From HIMB11 sp965657135 (GTDB lineage: Bacteria > Pseudomonadota > Alphaproteobacteria > Rhodobacterales > Rhodobacteraceae): a DNA stretch of 64,000 bases. The stretch lies in the NCBI GenBank assembly GCA_965657135.1, contig CBFHNF010000002.1, positions 99,117-163,116 of the forward strand, read 5' to 3'. This document shows positions 16,778-24,758 of this stretch, one piece after another. Position numbers and translations under genes: made by a program. The stretch's first letter is position 1. Each line of letters begins with the position of its first letter. The notes beneath the pieces were generated by a model. That model saw only the letters and a program-made list of their open reading frames with translations, did no database searches and had not been told where the DNA came from.

Positions 16778-17545
16778 GTGGGTCAAGACATGCTTAAGGT
16801 ATCAGTAGAAGGTGCGATTGCGACCTTAGCGATGAATAGGCCTGCCAAGCGAAATGCGATGTGTGACGAACTTTTGAACGCACTTGAACGTTTTTTTTCA
16901 GCGCCACCACAGGGCGTTAAAGTTGCAATCCTAACAGGGACTGACGGGCACTATTGTTCCGGGTTGGATCTGTCGGAACATGTACACCGAGAGCCCGAAG
17001 AAAATTTTTACCATTCGCGACACTGGCATTCGATTATGGATAAGATTCAATTTGGTGGACTGGTTGTTGTTTCGGCCATGTTTGGTGCGGTGATCGGAGG
17101 GGGGATGGAATTGGCAGCAGCAACGCATGTTCGCATTGCTGAACCATCTACTATCTTTCAACTTCCAGAAGGACGGCGTGGTATTTTTGTGGGTGGTGGT
17201 GCAACCGCGCGTATTGGGCGCATTATTGGCCCAGACAGGATGACCGAAATGATGTTGACAGGCCGAAAGTATTCGGCTGACGAAGGATTGGCTCTTGGAC
17301 TGGCTCATTATTCTGTGGGAGAAGGTGAGGCGATTGAAATGGCGCAGAGTTTGGCAGCCAAAATTTCAAGTAACGCACCGTTTTCAAATATGCTGATGAT
17401 GAATGTTATCCCACGTGTAAACGATATGGCGCGTGAGGATGGTTTATTTACCGAGGCGCTGGCAGCTTCGATGTCACAAACAACACCTGATGCACAGGAA
17501 GGTTTGCAAGCGTTTTTGGAAAAGCGCGCACCAAAATTCAGATAG
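16778..17545 (+). CDS. Enoyl-CoA hydratase/isomerase (crotonase) family protein
   Basis: 255 aa crotonase. Oxyanion-hole segments are GTDGHYCSGLDLSEHV and FGAVIGGGMELAAATHVRIAE. In the cluster it would hydrate the hydroxycinnamoyl-CoA made by the CoA ligase two genes downstream; whether it stops at hydration or also cleaves, as FerB/FCA do, cannot be read directly. The start is GTG at 16778, eight bases after GGGAG; an ATG at 16790 is less well placed. First gene of the MarR-controlled operon. Confidence 0.8.
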   Translation: MGQDMLKVSVEGAIATLAMNRPAKRNAMCDELLNALERFFSAPPQGVKVAILTGTDGHYCSGLDLSEHVHREPEENFYHSRHWHSIMDKIQFGGLVVVSAMFGAVIGGGMELAAATHVRIAEPSTIFQLPEGRRGIFVGGGATARIGRIIGPDRMTEMMLTGRKYSADEGLALGLAHYSVGEGEAIEMAQSLAAKISSNAPFSNMLMMNVIPRVNDMAREDGLFTEALAASMSQTTPDAQEGLQAFLEKRAPKFR

Positions 17546-17565
17546 GCAGAAGGTCAGGAGGCCAA

Positions 17566-18012
17566 ATGACACGAATCAATGATGAAACACTGCGTCGCTT
17601 TGTTGGCTACCATTTGAAACGCTCATTTAATGTTATTCAATCCGAACTGATTCAAACCCTGCGCCCCTTTGAATTGCGAATGTTGACCTATTCGGCATTG
17701 GTTTTGGTGGTGGATAATCCTGGCCTAAATCAATCACAGTTGTCGCAAAAACTGGATATCGAACGTCCGAATTTGGTTGTTATTATAGACGAATTAGAAG
17801 AGCGTGAATTGATTTCGCGAGAGCGTGTCCCAACAGATCGGCGTAGTTATGCATTGCACCCAACCGATGCAGGGCGCGCGCTTTATCAAGACGCGATTGC
17901 AGCGGTTGCGCAAAATGAAAAAGATCTGTTGTCCGCAATTGATCCTGACCAGTTGGCTCAGCTGGTGGGGACGCTGCAAATGATCGAAAATAGCAAAAAG
18001 AGGCATGGGTGA
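17566..18012 (+). CDS. MarR-family transcriptional regulator
   Basis: 148 aa winged-helix repressor. The recognition region NQSQLSQKLDIERPNLVVIIDELEERELI and the wing RVPTDRRSYALHPTDAGRAL are typical. A strong AGGAGG precedes the ATG. Its position between a crotonase and a feruloyl-CoA synthase matches FerR/CouR, MarR regulators that release DNA when hydroxycinnamoyl-CoA thioesters accumulate. It probably binds the repeat at 16722-16738. Confidence 0.8.
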   Translation: MTRINDETLRRFVGYHLKRSFNVIQSELIQTLRPFELRMLTYSALVLVVDNPGLNQSQLSQKLDIERPNLVVIIDELEERELISRERVPTDRRSYALHPTDAGRALYQDAIAAVAQNEKDLLSAIDPDQLAQLVGTLQMIENSKKRHG

Positions 18013-19835
18013 TGAAAAGAACATCGGATTATGAACCCCATAATGTGACCTGCGAACAACGTGATAATGGGACACTGTTTTTGCGTTCGAATATGGACTT
18101 GGGACCTGTGGTTGATACGTCCGCAGATTGGCTACACCGGTGGTCGGATCTTGCAAGTGATCGTATCTTTTTGGCCGAACGCAGCGGTGCTGGGTGGCGC
18201 GAAGAAACATATCAATCCACATTGCAAAAAGTTCGCGCAATCGCAGCCTCACTTCTTGCGCGAGGAATGGGGCCGACAACTCCTATCCTCATAATGTCAG
18301 GAAACGGTGTGGATCATGGTTTGTTAACATTGGCTGCCCATTACATCGGAGTACCAACTGCACCGATTGCTGAACAATATGCTTTGATCCCAGCTGCGCA
18401 CGAACGTTTAGAACATGCGATATCACTGGTGAAACCCACAATGGCCTATGTCGTTAATGCCGACAAATTTGCCCATGCGATTGCTCTTGATGCATTGGCA
18501 CATGTCGAAATCGTCGCCAGTAATGTGGGGGCGCATACGGGCGTGACATCTATGGATCAACTGTTGGCTGGGAATAATGGCAGCGATGTTGATGCAGCCC
18601 GTCGAGAGGTGACGCCGGACAATGTTGTTAAAATTTTGATGACAAGTGGTTCAACCTCTGCACCTAAAGGGGTCATGACAACCCATAAAATGATGTGTGT
18701 AAATCAGACGCAGTTGTCCCAATCATTGCCATTTTTGGCAGAACGTCCTCCTCGTGTGGTGGATTGGTTGCCATGGAACCATGTGTTTGGTGGATCACAC
18801 AATTTCAATATGATGCTGGCCAATGGCGGCAGCTACTATATCGATGATGGTAAACCATTAAAGGGCTTATTTGACCGGACGGTTGAAAATTTGAAAATGG
18901 TTACTGGCAGTATCGCATTTAATGTCCCTGTTGGATTTGGCATGCTGTTGGAAACGCTGAAATCGGACTCGGACTTGCGTCAGCAGTTTTTCCAAGACTT
19001 AGATATGCTTTTCTATGCGGGTGCCTCGCTGCCACAAGACATTTGGCAGGGCTTTGAAAAAATGGCATTTCAGATTAAGGGCGAAATTCCGTTGATGACG
19101 TCTTCTTGGGGTTTGACAGAGACGGCGCCTGCTACAATGATTCAGCAGGAACCAACAGAACGCTCTGGTGTGATTGGCGTGCCTATGTCGGGCGTCACAC
19201 TTAAATTGGTCCCTGATGAAGGTGATCGGTATGAAGTGCGCGCTAAGGGGCCTAACATCATGCCTGGATATTACAATGATCTGCAAAAAACCAAAGAAGC
19301 CTTTGATGACGAGGGTTTCTTTTTGACGGGGGATGCAATGGTTTTTGTGGATCCGGAAAATCCCAACGCTGGAATGCGATTTGATGGCCGCATGTCTGAA
19401 GACTTTAAACTGCTGACAGGCACCTGGGTACGCGCCGCAGCTTTGCGGCTTTCATTGCTGGCACACTTTGCACCTTTCGCCGCCGATTTGGTCATAACTG
19501 GGCATGATAAGGAGGACGTTGGCGTTTTACTTTTCCCCAACCGCGAGGCGATCGAGGCGCAAGGAATGGCGCTTGATGCGCAGGATGGGATGCTGACAGA
19601 TGACGCCGTATTGGCGCTGCTTCGGGATCGATTGGCAGACTGGAACGTATCAAACACTTCTTCTTCAACGCGCATTGCACGTGCCGCTGTTTTTTCAGAG
19701 CCTGCATCGCTGGTTGACGCCGAAATCACTGCCAAAGGAAATTTGAACTTCCGCAAGGTTTTGGCGCGTCGCGCAGCAATTCACGAACACCTTTACGACG
19801 GCGCGCATCAGGCTGTCGTTTTGCCAAAGGACTGA
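18012..19835 (+). CDS. Feruloyl-CoA synthase-like aryl-CoA ligase
   Basis: 607 aa acyl-adenylate-forming enzyme. The AMP-binding P-loop ILMTSGSTSAPKGV is at about residues 208-221, SWGLTETAPATM is motif A5, FFLTGDAMVF is A7 and RFDGRMSEDFKLLTGTWV is A8. The last is the feruloyl-CoA synthase form (SEDFKLxTGTWV), distinct from acetyl-CoA or long-chain synthetases. It would convert a (hydroxy)cinnamate or phenylpropanoate to its CoA thioester with ATP. The ATG at 18012 overlaps the MarR stop (TGATG); a GTG at 18009 is directly before it. Confidence 0.85.
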   Translation: MKRTSDYEPHNVTCEQRDNGTLFLRSNMDLGPVVDTSADWLHRWSDLASDRIFLAERSGAGWREETYQSTLQKVRAIAASLLARGMGPTTPILIMSGNGVDHGLLTLAAHYIGVPTAPIAEQYALIPAAHERLEHAISLVKPTMAYVVNADKFAHAIALDALAHVEIVASNVGAHTGVTSMDQLLAGNNGSDVDAARREVTPDNVVKILMTSGSTSAPKGVMTTHKMMCVNQTQLSQSLPFLAERPPRVVDWLPWNHVFGGSHNFNMMLANGGSYYIDDGKPLKGLFDRTVENLKMVTGSIAFNVPVGFGMLLETLKSDSDLRQQFFQDLDMLFYAGASLPQDIWQGFEKMAFQIKGEIPLMTSSWGLTETAPATMIQQEPTERSGVIGVPMSGVTLKLVPDEGDRYEVRAKGPNIMPGYYNDLQKTKEAFDDEGFFLTGDAMVFVDPENPNAGMRFDGRMSEDFKLLTGTWVRAAALRLSLLAHFAPFAADLVITGHDKEDVGVLLFPNREAIEAQGMALDAQDGMLTDDAVLALLRDRLADWNVSNTSSSTRIARAAVFSEPASLVDAEITAKGNLNFRKVLARRAAIHEHLYDGAHQAVVLPKD

Positions 19836-19838
19836 TAT

Positions 19839-20711
19839 ATGATTGACCTAGAAAATATTCGTGCCATTGACATTCATACCCATGCCGAAGAACCGTGTGG
19901 GTGTCACAGTGACGATGGGTATGATGATTTGCAGGCCACGATGGCGCAATATTTCCGCGCGCCGTGGAAACATCCCCCCACCGTCCCAGAAACAGCGCAA
20001 CATTACCGTGAACAAAATATTGCGGCCGTTATTTTTCCTGTCGATGCGGAACGTGAAACGGGATATCGGCGCTATGCCAACGAAGAAGTTGCAGAAATCG
20101 CCGCAGAAAATGATGATGTTCTGATCCCCTTTGCCTCGATTGACCCGCATAAGGGCAAAATGGGCCAGCGCGAGGCGCGTCGGCTGATCCGTGACTTTGG
20201 GATCAAAGGGTTCAAGTTTCACCCAACGATGCAAGGGTTTTACCCAAATGATCGCATGGCATATGGGCTTTATGAGGCGATTGCGGAAGAGGGTGGTATT
20301 GCCCTTTTCCACACTGGGCAAACAGGTGTCGGATCAGGAATGCCCGGCGGCAATGGGATGCGCCTGAAATATTCGAACCCAATGTATATGGACGATGTGG
20401 CGGTTGATTTTCCCGATATGAAGATCATCCTCGCCCATCCGTCTTTTCCATGGCAGGAAGAGGCCTTGGCCGTCGCGCAGCACAAGCCAAATGTATACAT
20501 CGACTTATCGGGCTGGTCGCCGAAATATTTCCCTGAAATTTTGGTGAAATATTGTAATTCAATTTTGCGGAAAAAGGTTCTGTTTGGTTCTGATTGGCCC
20601 ATGATCACGCCGGAACGCTGGCTGTCGGATTTCGAAAAAATTGCGATCAAGGATGAGTTGCGCCCTGACATTATCAAAGGAAATGCCGCACGATTATTGG
20701 GGCTGGTATAG
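19839..20711 (+). CDS. Amidohydrolase-superfamily protein, CouO-like
   Basis: 290 aa TIM-barrel metalloenzyme of the Amidohydro_2 (PF04909) type. The metal ligands are visible as HTH at 13-15, a histidine in GFKFHPTMQ, ILAHPSFPW and the final aspartate in FGSDWPM. Within a CoA ligase-crotonase-MarR cluster the best-known relative is CouO, which hydrolyses 4-hydroxyphenyl-beta-ketoacyl-CoA to a hydroxybenzoate and acetyl-CoA. Other members are decarboxylases. It starts 3 bases after the ligase stop, so it is co-translated. Confidence 0.7.
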   Translation: MIDLENIRAIDIHTHAEEPCGCHSDDGYDDLQATMAQYFRAPWKHPPTVPETAQHYREQNIAAVIFPVDAERETGYRRYANEEVAEIAAENDDVLIPFASIDPHKGKMGQREARRLIRDFGIKGFKFHPTMQGFYPNDRMAYGLYEAIAEEGGIALFHTGQTGVGSGMPGGNGMRLKYSNPMYMDDVAVDFPDMKIILAHPSFPWQEEALAVAQHKPNVYIDLSGWSPKYFPEILVKYCNSILRKKVLFGSDWPMITPERWLSDFEKIAIKDELRPDIIKGNAARLLGLV

Positions 20712-20716
20712 TCGAT

Positions 20717-22258
20717 ATGGTCCCATTTTCTGCTCCTCTTGAAGACATATTATTTTCGCTAAATCATGTCGCGCGTGCGTCGGATCTGAGCGCTTGGGAT
20801 TCAGAGTTTGCACAGGAAATTGGCAGGCATTTTGCAGCCTTTGCAGAGGGCGAAATTGCCCCAATTGATGCAATTGGCGATCAAGAAGGTTGCCGTCTTG
20901 AAAACGGACGCGTTCGACTGCCCACGGGCTGCAAAGAAATGTATGCCGCTTATTGTGAGCAGGGGTGGCCGGGTTTAACGGCACCTGAACCGTTCGGAGG
21001 GCAGGAGCAGGGCGCATTAATTCTTGCGATCACATCGGAAATTTTTTCCGGCGCAAATCACAGCATGCAGATGGTCACTGGATTGGTTCCTGGTGCCATT
21101 CGTACATTGATGAATTTTGGCAATGATGTGCAACAGCAACGTTATTTGCCAAGGTTGGCCACAGGCCAAAGCATTGCAACGATGTGTTTAACGGAACCCC
21201 AAGCCGGTTCGGATTTGTCACGTATTTCCTGTCGCGCTGTTCGCAATGGCGCGTTGTGGAATATTTCAGGTGAAAAGATTTTCATTTCGGGAGGGGATCA
21301 GGACATCAGCGACGAAATCTTGCATTTGGTTTTGGCGCGCACCTCTGATGAGGGGGTAAAGGGGCTGTCGCTGTTCTTGTGTCCATCGATAAAACAAGAT
21401 GGATCACGAAATATGATCCAGGTGACGCGGATCGAAGAAAAAATGGGACTTCACGCCTCTCCTACTTGTCAGATGTTGTTTGATGGCGCGCAAGCCGAAT
21501 TGATCGGTGAAGAAGGTCGTGGACTTGCTGCGATTTTTACAATGATGAACCATGCACGCGGTGATGTTGCGTTGCAGGGGGTGGCACATGCTGCGCGAGC
21601 TTATCAGATTGCTGCGTCATACGCTGCGGAACGTAAGCAGGGACGCGTAAGCGATGGCACACCTGCGACACTGGATCAGCATGTCGATGTGCGTCGTGTG
21701 TTAGATGTGATTGACCGCTTTGCCTTATTTGGACGTGGGATGACGCATATCGCCTTTGTTGCGATGGAGCGCGGGGGTCAACATGATTTGGTTGAATTTT
21801 TAACTCCATTGATAAAAATTTTTTGCACCGAAGCCGGAATGCGCGCAGCCGAATTGGGGATTCAAGTGCTGGGTGGCTATGGGTTTTTGCGCGAATATCG
21901 CATCGAACAAACCTATCGTGACGCGCGCATCACCGCCATTTACGAAGGGGCGAACGGGATCCATAAACGGATGTTGGCAACACGCATGGCACGGGGCCCA
22001 AGTGCAATTGCATTTGAGCAAATGTTGATCGAAGAAGGGATTGATGCCGAGGTGTTAGAGCAATGGCAAAATATCCGTGCTAAAACGGCGAATGATGTCG
22101 ATCCAGCCGCGATGGCGCACCGCTTTACGCAGGTGTCAATGGATGCATTCCAAGCAGTTGTGCATAAACGCATGTCGCACTGTGCTGACGCCCATCCAGA
22201 CCCAGATCGCATTCGGCGTATTTTGGCATTAGAATCAGTACCCTGGCATGGAATGTAG
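20717..22258 (+). CDS. Acyl-CoA dehydrogenase, long form (DmdC/phenylpropionyl-CoA type)
   Basis: 513 aa FAD enzyme. Seen: MCLTEPQAGSDLSRISCRAV (FAD/acyl site), FISGGDQDISDEILHLVLARTSD and the C-terminal LGGYGFLREYRIEQTYRDARITAIYEGANGIH, cut here into its parts; the glutamate in IYEGA is the expected catalytic base position. The insert around GGDQDISDE is the hallmark of the subfamily that includes DmdC (methylmercaptopropionyl-CoA) and aryl-propionyl-CoA dehydrogenases. It probably introduces the double bond of a saturated side chain. Five bases separate it from the amidohydrolase. Confidence 0.75.
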   Translation: MVPFSAPLEDILFSLNHVARASDLSAWDSEFAQEIGRHFAAFAEGEIAPIDAIGDQEGCRLENGRVRLPTGCKEMYAAYCEQGWPGLTAPEPFGGQEQGALILAITSEIFSGANHSMQMVTGLVPGAIRTLMNFGNDVQQQRYLPRLATGQSIATMCLTEPQAGSDLSRISCRAVRNGALWNISGEKIFISGGDQDISDEILHLVLARTSDEGVKGLSLFLCPSIKQDGSRNMIQVTRIEEKMGLHASPTCQMLFDGAQAELIGEEGRGLAAIFTMMNHARGDVALQGVAHAARAYQIAASYAAERKQGRVSDGTPATLDQHVDVRRVLDVIDRFALFGRGMTHIAFVAMERGGQHDLVEFLTPLIKIFCTEAGMRAAELGIQVLGGYGFLREYRIEQTYRDARITAIYEGANGIHKRMLATRMARGPSAIAFEQMLIEEGIDAEVLEQWQNIRAKTANDVDPAAMAHRFTQVSMDAFQAVVHKRMSHCADAHPDPDRIRRILALESVPWHGM

Positions 22259-22323
22259 TGATTGTAATAACAGATTGAATTTCCTAAGATTACTTCAAAA
22301 CGAATTGCTTGGTTGAGGACAGT

Positions 22324-23472
22324 ATGGACCAATATGACGATATTCGAGACGGTATCCGTGCATTGTGCGCGCAATTTCCAGCCGAATATCATCGAAAAAT
22401 TGATCAAGAACGCGGATACCCCGACGCATTTGTTGATGCTCTGACCAAAGAGGGTTGGATGGCGGCGCTTATCCCGCAAGACTATGGCGGTTCTGGATTG
22501 GGTTTGGCGCAAGCTTCTGTTATTATGGAAGAAATTAATCGTGCTGGTGGTAATTCTGGTGCGTGTCATGGTCAGATGTACAATATGAACACCCTGTTGC
22601 ACCATGGATCAGATAAGCAAAAGAATGATTTGCTGCCTAGGATTGCCGCAGGTGAAATTCGTCTACAATCTATGGGAGTCACAGAACCCACCACCGGGAC
22701 GGACACGACCAAAATCAAAACGACAGCGGTCAAGAAAGGAGACCGATATGTCATCAATGGTCAAAAGGTATGGATTAGCCGTGTACGTCACTCCGATTAC
22801 ATGATCCTTTTGGCGCGCACCACGCCCTTGGAACAAGTCAAAAAGAAATCTGAGGGCATGTCTATTTTCTTGGTTGATATCAAAGATGCTCTTGCGTCGG
22901 GAATGGAATTGCGCCCCATTGAAAATATGGTCAATCACGAAACAAATGAATTGTTTTTTGATAATCTCGAAATACCAGTGGAGAATTTAATCGGGAGCGA
23001 GGGTCAGGGATTTAAATATATCATGACAGGCCTCAACGCTGAACGTGTATTGATTGCCGCAGAATGCATTGGTGATGGGTATTGGTTTACAGATAAAGTG
23101 ACCAAATATGTCAGTGAACGCGAAATTTTTGGCCGACCGATTGGACAAAACCAAGGTGTCCAATTCCCAATCGCCGAGGCCTATATTGAAATTGAGGCGG
23201 CGAATTTGATGCGCTATAAAGCGTGCGACCTGTTTGATGCCGGTGCCCCCTGTGGCGCCGAAGCGAACATGGCAAAATATCTCGCGGCCAAAGCGAGTTG
23301 GGAAGCGGCAAACGCTTGTATTCAATTCCACGGTGGATTTGGCTTTGCTGCCGAATACGACGTGGAACGCAAATTTCGCGAAACGCGGCTGTATCAAGTC
23401 GCCCCAATTTCAACCAACCTTATCCTGTCGTATATTGCAGAGCATGTTTTAGGCATGCCGAGATCGTTTTAA
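22324..23472 (+). CDS. Acyl-CoA dehydrogenase, short form
   Basis: 382 aa. LQSMGVTEPTTGTDTTKIKT and YVINGQKVWISRVRHSDYM form the flavin/substrate core, and FHGGFGFAAEYDVERKFRE is the C-terminal signature. The start is set at ATG 22324 because GAGG lies six bases before it; the longer frame begins with TTG inside the intergenic region. The 65-base gap before it is the largest in this run. Two different acyl-CoA dehydrogenases side by side suggest two acyl substrates or a heteromeric enzyme. Confidence 0.8.
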   Translation: MDQYDDIRDGIRALCAQFPAEYHRKIDQERGYPDAFVDALTKEGWMAALIPQDYGGSGLGLAQASVIMEEINRAGGNSGACHGQMYNMNTLLHHGSDKQKNDLLPRIAAGEIRLQSMGVTEPTTGTDTTKIKTTAVKKGDRYVINGQKVWISRVRHSDYMILLARTTPLEQVKKKSEGMSIFLVDIKDALASGMELRPIENMVNHETNELFFDNLEIPVENLIGSEGQGFKYIMTGLNAERVLIAAECIGDGYWFTDKVTKYVSEREIFGRPIGQNQGVQFPIAEAYIEIEAANLMRYKACDLFDAGAPCGAEANMAKYLAAKASWEAANACIQFHGGFGFAAEYDVERKFRETRLYQVAPISTNLILSYIAEHVLGMPRSF

Positions 23473-24629
23473 TGGGTATTGCGACCCCCCTTGCAGGGTT
23501 AAAAGTTGTTGCAATTGAACAAGCGGTTGCAGCACCTTTTGCCACGTGCCGTTTGGCGGATGCTGGCGCAGAGGTTATTAAAATTGAACGCCCCGAAGGC
23601 GACTTTGCGCGAGGGTATGATGCGGTTGCTGCGGGGCAATCAAGTTATTTTGTCTGGCTCAACCGTGGCAAAGTGTCTGTCGCGTTGGATTTAAACACAG
23701 AAACAGGCAAAAGTCGCCTGTGGGAACTGATTGCAGAAGCAGACGTTGTTGTACAAAACCTGCGCCATGGTGCGCTTGATCGACTGGGGTTTTCCCTATG
23801 TGAACTTAGGCGCGAAAATCCGGCTTTGATCACCTGTTCCATCACGGGATTTAATCCCTCCGGAGCGTTGTCTGCGCGCAAGGCATATGACTTGTTGATC
23901 CAAGCTGAAAGTGGTCTTTGTTCGATCACGGGTGGTCCTGATGAACCTGCCCGAGTGGGTGTTTCAATCGTTGATATTGCCACTGGCGCCACTGCCTATT
24001 CTGCGATTTTGGAGGCCTTGATTGCGCGCGGTATCACTGGCAACGGGACGGACATCTCTGTTTCAATGTTCGATGTTATGGCGGATTGGCTCAGTGTTCC
24101 GCTTATGAACCACGAAGGGGGCCAAAGCCCCAAACGTGTGGGTTTGGCGCACCCATCAATCGCACCCTATGGCGTGTTTGAAACGCAGGACAAAAAGCAT
24201 ATTCTAATTTCGGTTCAAAGTGATCGAGAGTGGTCGAAGTTGTGCATGGTGTTTTTACAGGACGAAGCGTTGGCCGGTGATCCGCGTTTTGTAAGCAACG
24301 TCATGCGTGTTGCAAATCGCGCGGAAACAGACGCGATTGTGGCAAGTGCATTTCTAAATCAAGCGGGGGATCAGGCTATTGAATTACTGGCAAAGGCAGA
24401 TGTTGCCTTTGCCTTGTTAAATGATATGGCTGGATTATCCGCACATCCCGAGTTGCAGCGCATTACAGTGGCCACGCCAAACGGCCCTGTTACCTATCCC
24501 GCACCAGCCCCCCGATTTAATGGTGCCCTACGATCCTTTGGGCCAGTGCCAAAATTGAATAACGCGCAAGAGGCGTTATTTTATGCCACTACGAACAGCC
24601 CAGACACAGGCAACGACAATAAAGACTAA
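23472..24629 (+). CDS. Family III CoA-transferase (CaiB/BaiF)
   Basis: 385 aa. The N-terminus PLAGLKVVAIEQAVAAPFAT and AGAEVIKIERPEGDFARGYD are canonical for formyl-CoA/succinyl-CoA:acid CoA-transferases; the catalytic aspartate is in the region GTDISVSMFDVMADW. The ATG overlaps the preceding stop as TAATG, so it is translationally coupled to the short acyl-CoA dehydrogenase. It could load CoA from a donor such as succinyl-CoA onto a carboxylic acid substrate of that dehydrogenase. Last gene of the operon; no clear terminator in the 129 bases that follow. Confidence 0.8.
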   Translation: MGIATPLAGLKVVAIEQAVAAPFATCRLADAGAEVIKIERPEGDFARGYDAVAAGQSSYFVWLNRGKVSVALDLNTETGKSRLWELIAEADVVVQNLRHGALDRLGFSLCELRRENPALITCSITGFNPSGALSARKAYDLLIQAESGLCSITGGPDEPARVGVSIVDIATGATAYSAILEALIARGITGNGTDISVSMFDVMADWLSVPLMNHEGGQSPKRVGLAHPSIAPYGVFETQDKKHILISVQSDREWSKLCMVFLQDEALAGDPRFVSNVMRVANRAETDAIVASAFLNQAGDQAIELLAKADVAFALLNDMAGLSAHPELQRITVATPNGPVTYPAPAPRFNGALRSFGPVPKLNNAQEALFYATTNSPDTGNDNKD

Positions 24630-24758
24630 ATTGGCCAGTGCGATGCGTGCTTCTTCATGCTGTGTACTCCTCAATGTGTGTTTCTGTGATACACGTCGGA
24701 CACGACCGTGCGCATGACCTAAGTTATAGAATTTATAGTATAATTATGGCATTTGGGA

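Noticed and set aside
19271..19756. 161-codon minus-strand ORF inside the feruloyl-CoA synthase gene
   Set aside because: Shadow of the AMP-binding reading frame; Ser/Ala/Lys-rich composition typical of antisense frames.
24630..24758. Terminator between the CoA-transferase and dnaE2
   Set aside because: Only weak, broken inverted repeats (GTGT/ACAC) without a U-run were seen in this convergent gap.
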